Positions 1 through 6,123 are shown, counted from the first letter of the stretch. The stretch is 7,852 nucleotides of DNA from Campylobacteraceae bacterium (GCA_027002755.1 JALWZI010000059.1:1-7852); one strand, 5' to 3'. Notes: generated by a model from the letters alone, not told the origin. Numbers and translations: made by a program.

Positions 1-386
1 TTTTTCAGAACTTTCAGCAGCTGCTCGTAGGTCAGAGCCATCCCCTCCTTGATCTTTTCGACTGCCTCATCCCCTTCGATCCGGTCAATGGCAGCCAGGG
101 CGTTCTCGAAGGTATCGATGACACTCAGAAGATCGGTGGCGAAGGCCTCGTTGGCGAAGGCTACCGCCGTCGCCTTGTCCTTTTCCAACCGCTTCTTCAT
201 ATTGTCGAAATCCGCATGGGCGCGAAGGTAGCGGTCCTTGTACTCCTCTACCTCTTTCCGACAGGCCTCCAGCTGCTCCTGACACTCGCTTTTCTCTTCA
301 TTCTTCTCCGCCGCTTCCCGCTGCTCATTCTTTTGCTTGGGAAGGGTCTCTTCCGTCTCCTCCGGACGTTTTTTCTTCTTATCCAT
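1..386 (-). CDS. grpE: GrpE, DnaK nucleotide-exchange factor (3' part outside window)
   Basis: GrpE releases ADP from the Hsp70 chaperone DnaK in the cytoplasm so that the DnaJ-driven refolding cycle can restart. The first 128 residues are visible; the C-terminal beta domain lies beyond the left edge. Residues 1-33 are a charged, low-complexity tail (MDKKKKRPEE...). From about residue 35 a long coiled-coil helix follows, with the family signature around YKDRYLRAHADFDNMKKR (49-66), then the helical-bundle region (LLSVIDTFENAL, 87-98; EGMALTYEQLLKVL, 114-127). The ATG at 386 is preceded by AAAGGGGG at good spacing and is the only start that gives a normal GrpE N-terminus. In many relatives hrcA lies directly upstream of grpE; here grpE is the first gene of its unit, and dnaK would be expected past the edge. 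A strong promoter lies about 30 bases upstream. Confidence 0.95.
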   Translation of the reverse strand, partial: MDKKKKRPEETEETLPKQKNEQREAAEKNEEKSECQEQLEACRKEVEEYKDRYLRAHADFDNMKKRLEKDKATAVAFANEAFATDLLSVIDTFENALAAIDRIEGDEAVEKIKEGMALTYEQLLKVLK

Positions 387-414
387 CGGATCCCCCTTTC
401 ACAAAATTTGCTCC

Positions 415-444
415 ATTATACTTAATTGAGCTGATCTTTGTCAA
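415..444 (-). promoter_or_regulatory. Sigma-70 type promoter of grpE
   Basis: On the minus strand there is a perfect -35 TTGACA (444-439), an 18-bp spacer and a perfect -10 TATAAT (420-415). Transcription would start near 408, about 22 bases before the grpE ATG. No CIRCE element (TTAGCACTC-N9-GAGTGCTAA) is present, so HrcA control of the classical kind is not supported. Confidence 0.8.
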
Positions 445-474
445 GTATATCTGCATTATTTTTGCATATGTTTA

Positions 475-493
475 TTTAGTGAAATAGACTAAA
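475..493. repeat. Inverted repeat TTTAGT-N7-ACTAAA upstream of grpE promoter
   Basis: A perfect 6-bp inverted repeat with a 7-bp spacer lies about 30 bp upstream of the grpE -35. The spacing matches the HspR operator HAIR (CTTGAGT-N7-ACTCAAG), but the arms differ (TTTAGT rather than TTGAGT), so identification as a heat-shock operator is only a possibility. Short arms in AT-rich DNA can arise by chance. Confidence 0.25.
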
Positions 494-527
494 GTTGATT
501 AATCCAATGTTATAAAAGCCTGACAGT

Positions 528-665
528 ATGAGCAAAAGAAATGATGCGATGAGGAGACTCGGAGCCATGGATTTCGATTACGTTAGTCTCGACAGAGTTT
601 TTCAGAGATATAAACCGGGATCCGGGAAAAGGGTAGTGCGGTGTAAAAAGAGGCAGGGTTATTGA
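528..665 (+). CDS. Possible 45-residue hypothetical ORF in the grpE-rpsO gap (doubtful)
   Basis: This ATG-to-TGA frame of 45 codons encodes a basic peptide beginning MSKRNDAMRR, with a middle part FDYVSLDRVFQRYK and a lysine/arginine-rich tail with one cysteine. No Shine-Dalgarno sequence precedes the ATG. An AT-rich TATAAA (511-516) lies just upstream but has no convincing -35. The same stretch is also open on the minus strand, so openness alone says little. It fills most of the gene-free interval 387-713, in which I otherwise see only the grpE promoter, one inverted repeat and the rpsO terminator. No family is recognised. Confidence 0.15.
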   Translation: MSKRNDAMRRLGAMDFDYVSLDRVFQRYKPGSGKRVVRCKKRQGY

Positions 666-677
666 TTGGGGATAGAG

Positions 678-702
678 AAAAAGACTTCCCCGAACGGGGA
701 AG
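678..702 (-). terminator. Intrinsic terminator of rpsO
   Basis: On the minus strand a perfect 7-bp GC-rich stem CTTCCCC/GGGGAAG (702-685) with a 4-base GTTC loop is followed within two bases by TTTTT (682-678). It begins 11 bases after the rpsO stop codon. Confidence 0.9.
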
Positions 703-713
703 CGCATTGAGGA

Positions 714-983
714 TCAGTTGCGGATGCCCAGAGCCTCTTTGATCGCGGTATAGCGCTCGAAATTCTTCTTGTGCAGATAGCGCATCAGTCTCCGACGCTG
801 GCCGACCAGCTTCAACAATCCCAGGCGGGAAGAGTGATCTTTTTTGTTGGTCTTGAGGTGATCGGTCAGGTACTTGATCCGCTCTGTCAGCAGTGCGATC
901 TGTACTTCCGGAGAACCGGTGTCGTTCTCTCCTCGTCCGTATTTAGCGATGATTTCCTGTTTCTTCGCCGAATCCAAAGCCAT
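714..983 (-). CDS. rpsO: 30S ribosomal protein S15
   Basis: S15 is a primary 16S rRNA-binding protein that nucleates the platform of the 30S subunit. The 89-residue product has the full family length and order: [12 protein letters not shown], the conserved [15 protein letters not shown] (22-36), [29 protein letters not shown] (42-70, the rRNA-contact helices) and a terminal ALGIRN. The ATG at 983 follows an excellent AGGAGGT at normal spacing. It is monocistronic here, with its own terminator, and divergent from the Rrf2 regulator across a 158-bp gap. In many bacteria rpsO precedes pnp; here pnp lies about 6.5 kb away. A TATCAT (1032-1027, minus) could be its -10, but no clear -35 was found. 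Confidence 0.98.
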   Translation of the reverse strand: MALDSAKKQEIIAKYGRGENDTGSPEVQIALLTERIKYLTDHLKTNKKDHSSRLGLLKLVGQRRRLMRYLHKKNFERYTAIKEALGIRN

Positions 984-1080
984 AATGACCTCCTGATTGG
1001 TATAAATTTTTCTTTCGAAGGACGCAATGATAGCGAAAGAAGCTGAGATGGATATGAAAGCCCCCCTCGATATCCCTGAC

Positions 1081-1109
1081 TTTACATATATTGTAAATTA
1101 GAGTAAAAT
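1081..1109 (+). promoter_or_regulatory. Promoter of the Rrf2 regulator-phosphoesterase unit
   Basis: The -35 TTTACA (1081-1086) and -10 TAAAAT (1104-1109) each match consensus at five of six positions and are separated by an ideal 17 bp. The -35 is also the left arm of a perfect repeat TTTACA-N5-TGTAAA (1081-1097). Confidence 0.65.
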
Positions 1110-1119
1110 ACTCCTAATT
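1096..1119. promoter_or_regulatory. Palindromic candidate operator over the -10, probable Rrf2 autoregulation site
   Basis: The arms AATTAGAGTA (1096-1105) and TACTCCTAATT (1109-1119) are reverse complements apart from one extra base. They flank a 3-bp centre and cover the -10 of the regulator's own promoter. Size, symmetry and position suit a dimeric Rrf2-type repressor. That this protein binds here is inference from position. Confidence 0.5.
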
Positions 1120-1141
1120 AAAAGTAAGGTAATCGAATCCC

Positions 1142-1546
1142 ATGTTGTTGACCCGTGCCAGTGAATATGCGTTGCTCTCTCTCGACAAGATCCGCAAGTC
1201 CGACCGCCCCGTCGGCTCGGAACAGTTGGCCAAAGAGCTCTGCATCCCCAAAAGCTTTCTCGCCAAAATTCTCCATAATCTGGCCAAACAGGAGATCCTG
1301 GAATCCCATCGCGGTGCCCAGGGAGGTTTCACCATCAAGAGCGATCTGGACCGGATCTCCGTCTACGATATCATCCTGGCCGCTGAGGGGAAGACTCCGG
1401 CGGTCTTCGACTGTACCCAGTACAGCGGCAACTGCCCCAACGGGACCATCGGCGGCTGCGCCATCTCTCCCTTTCTTGCCACCTTTCAGAGCAAGATCGA
1501 TACCTTTCTCAACGAGCTGACCCTCGACCAGCTCTTTCTCCACTGA
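1142..1546 (+). CDS. Rrf2-family transcriptional regulator with three putative Fe-S cysteines
   Basis: This is a 134-residue DNA-binding regulator. The N-terminal MLLTRASEYALLSL and the winged helix (GSEQLAKELCIPKSFLAKILHNLAKQ, 25-50; RGAQGGF, 57-63) are typical of Rrf2 proteins. Cys91, Cys98 and Cys106 in DCTQYSGNCPN...GGC are spaced C-X6-C-X7-C, close to the cluster-ligand triads of IscR and NsrR, so an Fe-S cluster sensing redox state, iron or nitric oxide is likely (inferred). Cys34 lies in the winged helix. The start at 1142 gives the standard family N-terminus, and TAAGG lies upstream at slightly long spacing. The gene for a DHH phosphoesterase begins 9 bases after the stop, so the two are probably cotranscribed. 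No isc or suf genes are adjacent, so I do not assign IscR, NsrR or RirA. Confidence 0.9.
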   Translation: MLLTRASEYALLSLDKIRKSDRPVGSEQLAKELCIPKSFLAKILHNLAKQEILESHRGAQGGFTIKSDLDRISVYDIILAAEGKTPAVFDCTQYSGNCPNGTIGGCAISPFLATFQSKIDTFLNELTLDQLFLH

Positions 1547-1555
1547 GGGTCCACG

Positions 1556-2614
1556 ATGCGTGTCCATCACCTCTCACACATCGATCTGGACGGTTACGGC
1601 TGTCAATACCTGAGCAGCCTTGCCTTCGAGGATCTGCAGTGCTACAACGCCAACTACGGCCCCGAAGTGACCGCCCGCCTGGAGGAGATCCTCACACGGA
1701 TCCGTCAGGAACGCCTGGAACGACCGGAGCAGGAGACCCTGATCCTGATCACCGATCTCAACCTGAGTACCAAAGAGTGCGCCTGGCTGGAGAAAGAGGC
1801 GGTGGAAGCGGGTGCCAAACTCCAGCTCCTGGACCACCACGGAACCGGTGCGACCGCCGCCGAACGCTTCGCCTGGTATTTTCTCGATACTTCCCGAAGT
1901 GCCACGCGGATCACCTACGACTGGCTTCGGGAACGTTTCGCCTTCGACCCGGAAGGCAGATACGAAGCGATCGTCGAGGCGATCAACGCCATCGATATCT
2001 GGCGCAGTGAGAGCCCCTGGTTCGACTACGGGCGGGTTCTGTTGGGGATGATCAGCGGGGCCAGAGAGATCAACCGGATCCTCTTCCCGGACGAGGATCG
2101 CGCCTACAAACTCCGGCTCATCGACACGGCGGCAAAAATCCTGGAGGAGACCCCGCTGGCCGAAGCACCCATCGTCCTGGACGATGCCCTTCACAGCAAC
2201 AAAAAGGCCTTTTTCCGCCTGGAAAAAAACGATACCAAAGACAACCTGGTCGCCGACTACGTCACCCGGCTGCTCGGACGGGAAAAAGAGCGCCTGACGA
2301 TCCATTACCGGGGATACAAAGGGATCCTGGGATACAACGTGGGCAACGCCTCGCTCATCGGCAACGCTTTCCTGCTGGCCAATCCGGACTATGACTTCTA
2401 CATGGATGTGAACTCCCGTGGCAACTTCAGCCTCCGGAGCAACGACAAGCTGGATGTCTCCGCCATGGCCGCCGAGATCGGCAACGGCGGAGGACACCCC
2501 AACGCCAGCGGCGGCAAGATTGAGAACTACAAAGACTCTTTCGTCTACAGCGATCTACGGGAGGCTGTCCAGCGCTACATCGACGAGAAGAGCGATCAAC
2601 CCGCTTCTTCCTGA
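1556..2614 (+). CDS. DHH/DHHA1 phosphoesterase, NrnB-like (oligoribonuclease / cyclic-nucleotide phosphodiesterase family)
   Basis: This 352-residue, presumably cytoplasmic enzyme has all DHH-superfamily metal motifs: H8-x-D10-x-D12 (SHIDLDG), D67 (LITDLN), D93-H94-H95 (LLDHHGTG) and D147 (AIDIW). The C-terminal DHHA1 domain carries GGGHPNASGG (311-320). The DHHGTG form and SHxDLDGxGC opening resemble the NrnB/YngD group, which degrades short RNAs from the 3' end and in some members hydrolyses cyclic nucleotides. Family assignment is firm; substrate is inference. The ATG at 1556 lies 9 bases after the Rrf2 stop with only a weak GAGGG ahead, consistent with translational coupling. Its last 19 bp overlap the 3' end of the convergent methyltransferase-like gene. 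Degradation of pGpG, the c-di-GMP breakdown product, is a known role of some nanoRNases. Confidence 0.9.
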   Translation: MRVHHLSHIDLDGYGCQYLSSLAFEDLQCYNANYGPEVTARLEEILTRIRQERLERPEQETLILITDLNLSTKECAWLEKEAVEAGAKLQLLDHHGTGATAAERFAWYFLDTSRSATRITYDWLRERFAFDPEGRYEAIVEAINAIDIWRSESPWFDYGRVLLGMISGAREINRILFPDEDRAYKLRLIDTAAKILEETPLAEAPIVLDDALHSNKKAFFRLEKNDTKDNLVADYVTRLLGREKERLTIHYRGYKGILGYNVGNASLIGNAFLLANPDYDFYMDVNSRGNFSLRSNDKLDVSAMAAEIGNGGGHPNASGGKIENYKDSFVYSDLREAVQRYIDEKSDQPASS

Positions 2615-3363
2615 TCCCGGCGGGCCGCCAGACGTAGCAACACTTCCTCCTCCGTCAGCGAGCCTTCCCTCTCCACGATCGACGCCAGGAGCTCGACCAG
2701 ACTCTCCAACAGCCGGAGGCGCTGTCCGGCATCCAGAAGAAGTGCCCGGGTTGCCAGGATCATCTCCGCCCACTCCCGGAGCTTCGGCCCTGAAACCACA
2801 TGATGCCGGTAGAGCACCTGCGCCTCCTCCTGCCGAGCTCCCTCTTTCCGGAAGAGTTGACGCCACTCCTCCGCCTCCCTGTACTGTACGGTTTCGATCT
2901 TTCCTTCGAAACCCAGGCGTGAAACGGCAGCTGCCAAGGCTCTCTCCGTCGAGTCCAGGTGTCCGGATAGCGGAATCTCCAGCAGAACTCGTCCTCCGGG
3001 ACGCAGGGCCCGGAGGATCCCGGCAATCGCCCGGCCCGGCTCAAAAAGCCGATAGGAGGGATCGGCGAGGATCACCCCGTCGAAACGCTCCCGATCCCAG
3101 AGATACTCCGCATGGGCGAGTACCGCCCGCAGACCTGCCTTGCGGGCCCGTGCCGCCTCCCGCTCCCTCTGGCAGAGGATCAGAAGATCGATCCCCTTCT
3201 CCTGCCAGGCCAGGGAGTTCCTCCCCTCGTCATATCCCAACATCAGGATCTGTTCCCCTTCTTTCGGAGAGAGCCGCTGGGCCAGTGAGAGACTTTTTCT
3301 TATGGGAAGTCCGGAAGATTGCGCAGCCAGTGGGGCCATAAAATCCAGCAGGCTCTTGGCCAT
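2596..3363 (-). CDS. SAM-dependent methyltransferase-like protein, divergent nucleotide-binding loop
   Basis: The 255-residue product looks like a Rossmann-fold class I methyltransferase. Strand 1 and its loop read QILMLGYDEGRNSLAWQEKG (39-58), where a typical enzyme has a glycine-rich G-x-G-x-G. Residues 94-132 (FDGVILADPSYRLFEP..., then LRALRPGGRVLLEIPLSG) match the strand 4 to strand 5 region, including the usual PGG turn. The C-terminal ~60 residues are a leucine- and glutamate-rich helical tail, possibly a coiled coil. The substrate is unknown, and the weak glycine loop leaves catalytic activity uncertain. I chose the ATG at 3363 because AAGAGG sits 6 bases before it; a GTG one codon upstream is too close. 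It starts 12 bases after the recR stop, so the two are likely cotranscribed. Its tail overlaps the convergent phosphoesterase gene. Confidence 0.7.
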   Translation of the reverse strand: MAKSLLDFMAPLAAQSSGLPIRKSLSLAQRLSPKEGEQILMLGYDEGRNSLAWQEKGIDLLILCQREREAARARKAGLRAVLAHAEYLWDRERFDGVILADPSYRLFEPGRAIAGILRALRPGGRVLLEIPLSGHLDSTERALAAAVSRLGFEGKIETVQYREAEEWRQLFRKEGARQEEAQVLYRHHVVSGPKLREWAEMILATRALLLDAGQRLRLLESLVELLASIVEREGSLTEEEVLLRLAARRDQEEAG

Positions 3364-3375
3364 CACGAACCTCTT

Positions 3376-3945
3376 CTAGACTCTTACCCGATCTTCCAGC
3401 GCCCGGGAGAGGGAGAGCAGATCGATATTGTCCAGTTCCACTCCGGTGGGAACCCCCTGGGCGATCTTGGTAAAGACCAAAGGACGATCACTCAACCGGT
3501 CCTCGATGAAGAGGATCATCGTGTCGGTGGCGATACCCGGAGGAAAGGCGAAGATCACCTCCTCCACTCCGTCGACGATCTCGTGCAGATGGCTCTCGTC
3601 CAGATCCTCGATGGAGGAGAGAATGTAGTAGAGACCCTCATACTGGCCCGACTCTTCGATGGTAAAAATATCTTTGGCACTCTGGACGATACAGAGTTTG
3701 CTCCGATCCCGGCTTTCGTCACTGCAGATCCCGCAGAGCTCATCCTCGCAGATGGCGTGACAGCGTCGGCAGGTCCCCAGTGTCGTGACGGCATCCTCGA
3801 TGGCCTGGGCCAGTTTGAGCCCGCTGAACCCCTCCTCCGTCACCAGGTGGTATGCCAGCCGCGTCGCCGTCTTCTTTCCGATGGTCGGCAGAGCGTTGAA
3901 GGCGTCGACCAGACGTTCGAATGCTTCGACCCTATACCGTCTCAT
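3376..3945 (-). CDS. recR: Recombination mediator protein RecR
   Basis: RecR works with RecO (and RecF where present) to load RecA on gapped or SSB-coated single-stranded DNA. The 189-residue protein is complete. It has a helix-hairpin-helix (LPTIGKKTATRLAYHL, 19-34), a four-cysteine zinc finger at Cys59, Cys62, Cys71 and Cys74 (CRRC...CGIC), a Toprim domain (KLCIVQSAKDIFTIE, 83-97; YYILSSIEDLD, 106-116) and a C-terminal GVPTGVELDNIDLLSLSRAL (164-183). It is slightly shorter than the ~200 residues of the E. coli protein, as I would expect in Campylobacterota. The ATG at 3945 lies inside the end of the upstream dabb gene (14-base overlap) with no good Shine-Dalgarno, suggesting translational coupling. 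Confidence 0.96.
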   Translation of the reverse strand: MRRYRVEAFERLVDAFNALPTIGKKTATRLAYHLVTEEGFSGLKLAQAIEDAVTTLGTCRRCHAICEDELCGICSDESRDRSKLCIVQSAKDIFTIEESGQYEGLYYILSSIEDLDESHLHEIVDGVEEVIFAFPPGIATDTMILFIEDRLSDRPLVFTKIAQGVPTGVELDNIDLLSLSRALEDRVRV

Positions 3946-4228
3946 AATCCACGACTTTGCTGTAGTCCGTCACCTGTTTGAGATAGTCGATCACCTTCAG
4001 ATGCTCGGGATGGACCGCATACTCCTGCAGCCCCTGACGGTCCGCGAAGGTCGCCGTGAGCACCAGGTCCATGGCCCGCTCCTCCGGCGAGAAGTTCACC
4101 CCCGTCTCCATCCGCTCCAGCGAAGGGACTTTGCCAAGCAATCCCTCGATCCGATCGGCGGCTTCCCTGATACGCTGTGCCTTTTCCGGGTGTTCGGTGA
4201 ATTTGATCATCACGATATGTACTACCAA
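3932..4228 (-). CDS. Dabb (stress-responsive alpha/beta barrel) domain protein, TTG start
   Basis: The 98-residue protein belongs to the Dabb family of small dimeric ferredoxin-like barrels, whose biochemical role is generally unknown. Diagnostic features are the opening VVHIVMIKF (2-10), the central strand MDLVLTATF (53-61) and the YAVHPEHLKVI motif (70-80). The first in-frame codon that preserves the family N-terminus is TTG at 4228; GGAG lies at ideal spacing before it, whereas an ATG at 4239 is out of frame. The stop lies 14 bases inside recR, making this the first gene of a dabb-recR-methyltransferase unit. It diverges from dnaJ across 128 bp. Confidence 0.85.
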   Translation of the reverse strand: MVVHIVMIKFTEHPEKAQRIREAADRIEGLLGKVPSLERMETGVNFSPEERAMDLVLTATFADRQGLQEYAVHPEHLKVIDYLKQVTDYSKVVDYETV

Positions 4229-4238
4229 AACGACTCCA

Positions 4239-4267
4239 TTGACTCAGAAATGTTCCCGAATTATAAC
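4239..4267 (+). promoter_or_regulatory. Probable promoter of dnaJ
   Basis: The -35 TTGACT (4239-4244), a 17-bp spacer and -10 TATAAC (4262-4267) each match consensus at five of six positions. The start would be near 4274, giving a leader of about 83 bases before the dnaJ ATG. No CIRCE or clear HAIR repeat was seen. Confidence 0.55.
4260..4265 (-). promoter_or_regulatory. Probable -10 element of the dabb-recR unit
   Basis: The minus strand reads a perfect TATAAT here, about 30 bases upstream of the TTG start of dabb. No good -35 was found at 16-18 bp. The hexamer shares bases with the -10 of dnaJ on the other strand. Confidence 0.45.
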
Positions 4268-4284
4268 CTAAATATTTATGGTAA

Positions 4285-5502
<1,218 letters not shown>

Positions 5503-5520
5503 GAAGGGAATGGAGTTGAA

Positions 5521-5538
5521 CGCCGGGGAAACCCGACG
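5521..5538. terminator. Weak hairpin between convergent dnaJ and hup
   Basis: The plus strand can fold into a stem with a GAAA tetraloop and one internal C-A mismatch; the minus strand forms seven pairs including one wobble around TTTC. It starts 18 bases after the dnaJ stop and 9 after the hup stop. There is no U-tract on either side apart from GTTTTA some 10 bases on in the plus direction, so termination here is only possible. Confidence 0.35.
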
Positions 5539-5547
5539 ATCGAAGTT

Positions 5548-5826
5548 TTACTTGGCGACTGCGTCTTTGATGGACTTGCCGAATTTGAACTTGGGGGCGG
5601 TATGTGCCGGCTTGGTGTAGGTCTTGTCGGTACCGGGAACCTTGCCGCTCTTCTCGGGAACTTCCACGGTACTGAAGGTTCCGAATCCTACCAGAGTGAC
5701 ACTCTTTTTCTTACTCAGCGCTTCGGTGACCGCTTCGGTAAATGCTTTGACGGCCTTCTCGGCTGCTGCCTTGCTCTCGTAACCGCCTTTTTCTTTCACC
5801 AGCTCAACGAATTCAGCTTTAGTCAT
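5548..5826 (-). CDS. hup: HU-family DNA-binding protein
   Basis: HU is a small nucleoid protein that bends DNA as a dimer. The 92-residue protein has the full-length fold: an N-terminal helical pair (MTKAEFVELVKEKGG...), the signature VTLVGFGTFSTVEV (43-56), the DNA-contacting beta arm (about 53-75, with Pro64 in the GKVPGTDKTY segment where the intercalating proline is expected) and a final APKFKFGKSIKDAV. The arm sequence is divergent from E. coli HU but in register. The ATG at 5826 follows AAGGA at good spacing. The promoter -10 is about 36 bases upstream and sits inside an 8-bp inverted repeat. Farther upstream on the same strand lie a small open frame and a c-di-GMP riboswitch candidate. 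Confidence 0.95.
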   Translation of the reverse strand: MTKAEFVELVKEKGGYESKAAAEKAVKAFTEAVTEALSKKKSVTLVGFGTFSTVEVPEKSGKVPGTDKTYTKPAHTAPKFKFGKSIKDAVAK

Positions 5827-5847
5827 GTAAATCCTTTCTCACTTTTG

Positions 5848-5876
5848 ATTGATACGGTCCCATTATAGGTATCAAT
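5848..5876 (-). promoter_or_regulatory. hup promoter -10 bracketed by an 8-bp inverted repeat (candidate operator)
   Basis: The perfect inverted repeat ATTGATAC (5848-5855) and GTATCAAT (5869-5876) has a 13-bp spacer containing a perfect minus-strand TATAAT (5867-5862). The -35 region is poor. The centre-to-centre distance of about two helical turns suits a dimeric repressor blocking the -10. The right arm overlaps the stop codon of the upstream 23-codon frame. Confidence 0.5.
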
Positions 5877-5943
5877 TTCTTATAAGGCGTTTAAAACGAT
5901 ACGCCCACAGCCCCAGAACCCGGACGGGGGAGTGGAAATACAC
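5872..5943 (-). CDS. Candidate 23-residue cationic peptide downstream of the riboswitch
   Basis: The frame begins with GTG at 5943 and ends with TGA at 5872. A strong Shine-Dalgarno GGGGAG (5954-5949) lies 5 bases before the GTG. The product starts MYFHSPVRV, continues LGLWAYRFKR and ends LIRN. It has five Arg/Lys, no acidic residues and five aromatics, and looks like an amphipathic, membrane-active or nucleic-acid-binding peptide. The frame stays open upstream as far as 6048, and a TTG at 5970 would give a 32-residue form, but that start lacks a Shine-Dalgarno. No family is recognised. It sits between a riboswitch and hup on the same strand and could be a regulated small protein, a leader peptide or chance. 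Confidence 0.4.
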   Translation of the reverse strand: MYFHSPVRVLGLWAYRFKRLIRN

Positions 5944-5994
5944 CCTTTCTCCCCAGGATTGCTCCGGCAATCGACACCGGAAGATGCAACCCGG
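5927..5994 (-). promoter_or_regulatory. Possible expression platform with mutually exclusive helices
   Basis: Minus-strand RNA can form a hairpin GATTGC-CGGA-GCAATC (5972-5957, six perfect pairs). Its right half can instead pair with the 3' edge of the aptamer: CCGGGTTGC (5994-5986) with GCAATCCTGG (5962-5953), nine pairs including one wobble, with a one-base bulge. A further stem GGGGAG/CTCCCC (5954-5949 with 5932-5927) would hide the Shine-Dalgarno and place the GTG start in its loop. No U-tract follows, so translational control is more likely than termination. The sign of regulation cannot be read from sequence alone. Confidence 0.4.
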
Positions 5995-6070
5995 CTGTCT
6001 CTTCTTTGTCCTATCGGCAGGAGAGACCCGTGGCTTTCCGTCCCTGTCTCACGACAGGTTTGGCTGCGCT
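5985..6070 (-). promoter_or_regulatory. Class I cyclic-di-GMP (GEMM-I) riboswitch aptamer
   Basis: The minus-strand RNA follows the GEMM-I plan. GCGCAGCCAAACC leads into P2, a perfect stem CCTGTC/GACAGG capped by a GTGA (GNRA) tetraloop (6058-6043). Next come the core GGGACGGAAAGCC and ACGGGTCT (6044-6024), then P3 (GTCTCT 6027-6022 with AGAGAC 6002-5997, plus CCT/AGG), and the 3' segment ACAGCCGGGTTGC (5998-5986). By Vc2 numbering from memory, the ligand contacts G20, A47 and C92 are kept. The capping pair G21-C46 is swapped to C-G (6063 with 6038), a compensatory change. P1 is short (GCA/TGC) and is the weakest part; the usual 11-nt tetraloop receptor is not obvious. G20 favours c-di-GMP over the cGAMP-type (A20) variant. 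The downstream frame is a 23-codon peptide, then hup. Confidence 0.75.
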
Positions 6071-6123
6071 AATGATAAATGAAAAGAGTTGGAATTTTCC
6101 TTAGAATCTGTCAAAAAAGTTTG

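Noticed and set aside
510..707. Minus-strand 65-codon frame between grpE and rpsO
   Set aside because: It begins inside the rpsO terminator region, has no Shine-Dalgarno and no family features.
1050..1075. Inverted repeat GGATAT-N14-ATATCC between rpsO and the Rrf2 gene
   Set aside because: Short arms, long spacer and no clear relation to a promoter element; probably chance.
1574..2497. Long open frame of 307 codons antisense to the DHH phosphoesterase
   Set aside because: It is a reading-frame shadow of a GC-rich gene; the plus-strand product has all DHH motifs and the antisense product has no family features.
2418..3341. Open plus-strand frame of 307 codons across the methyltransferase-like gene
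   Set aside because: The product is a proline/serine/arginine-rich low-complexity string typical of antisense frames, with no credible start context.
5849..6082. Plus-strand 77-codon frame opposite the riboswitch region
   Set aside because: It is antisense to a structured RNA candidate, has no Shine-Dalgarno, and the product is arginine/serine-rich without family features.
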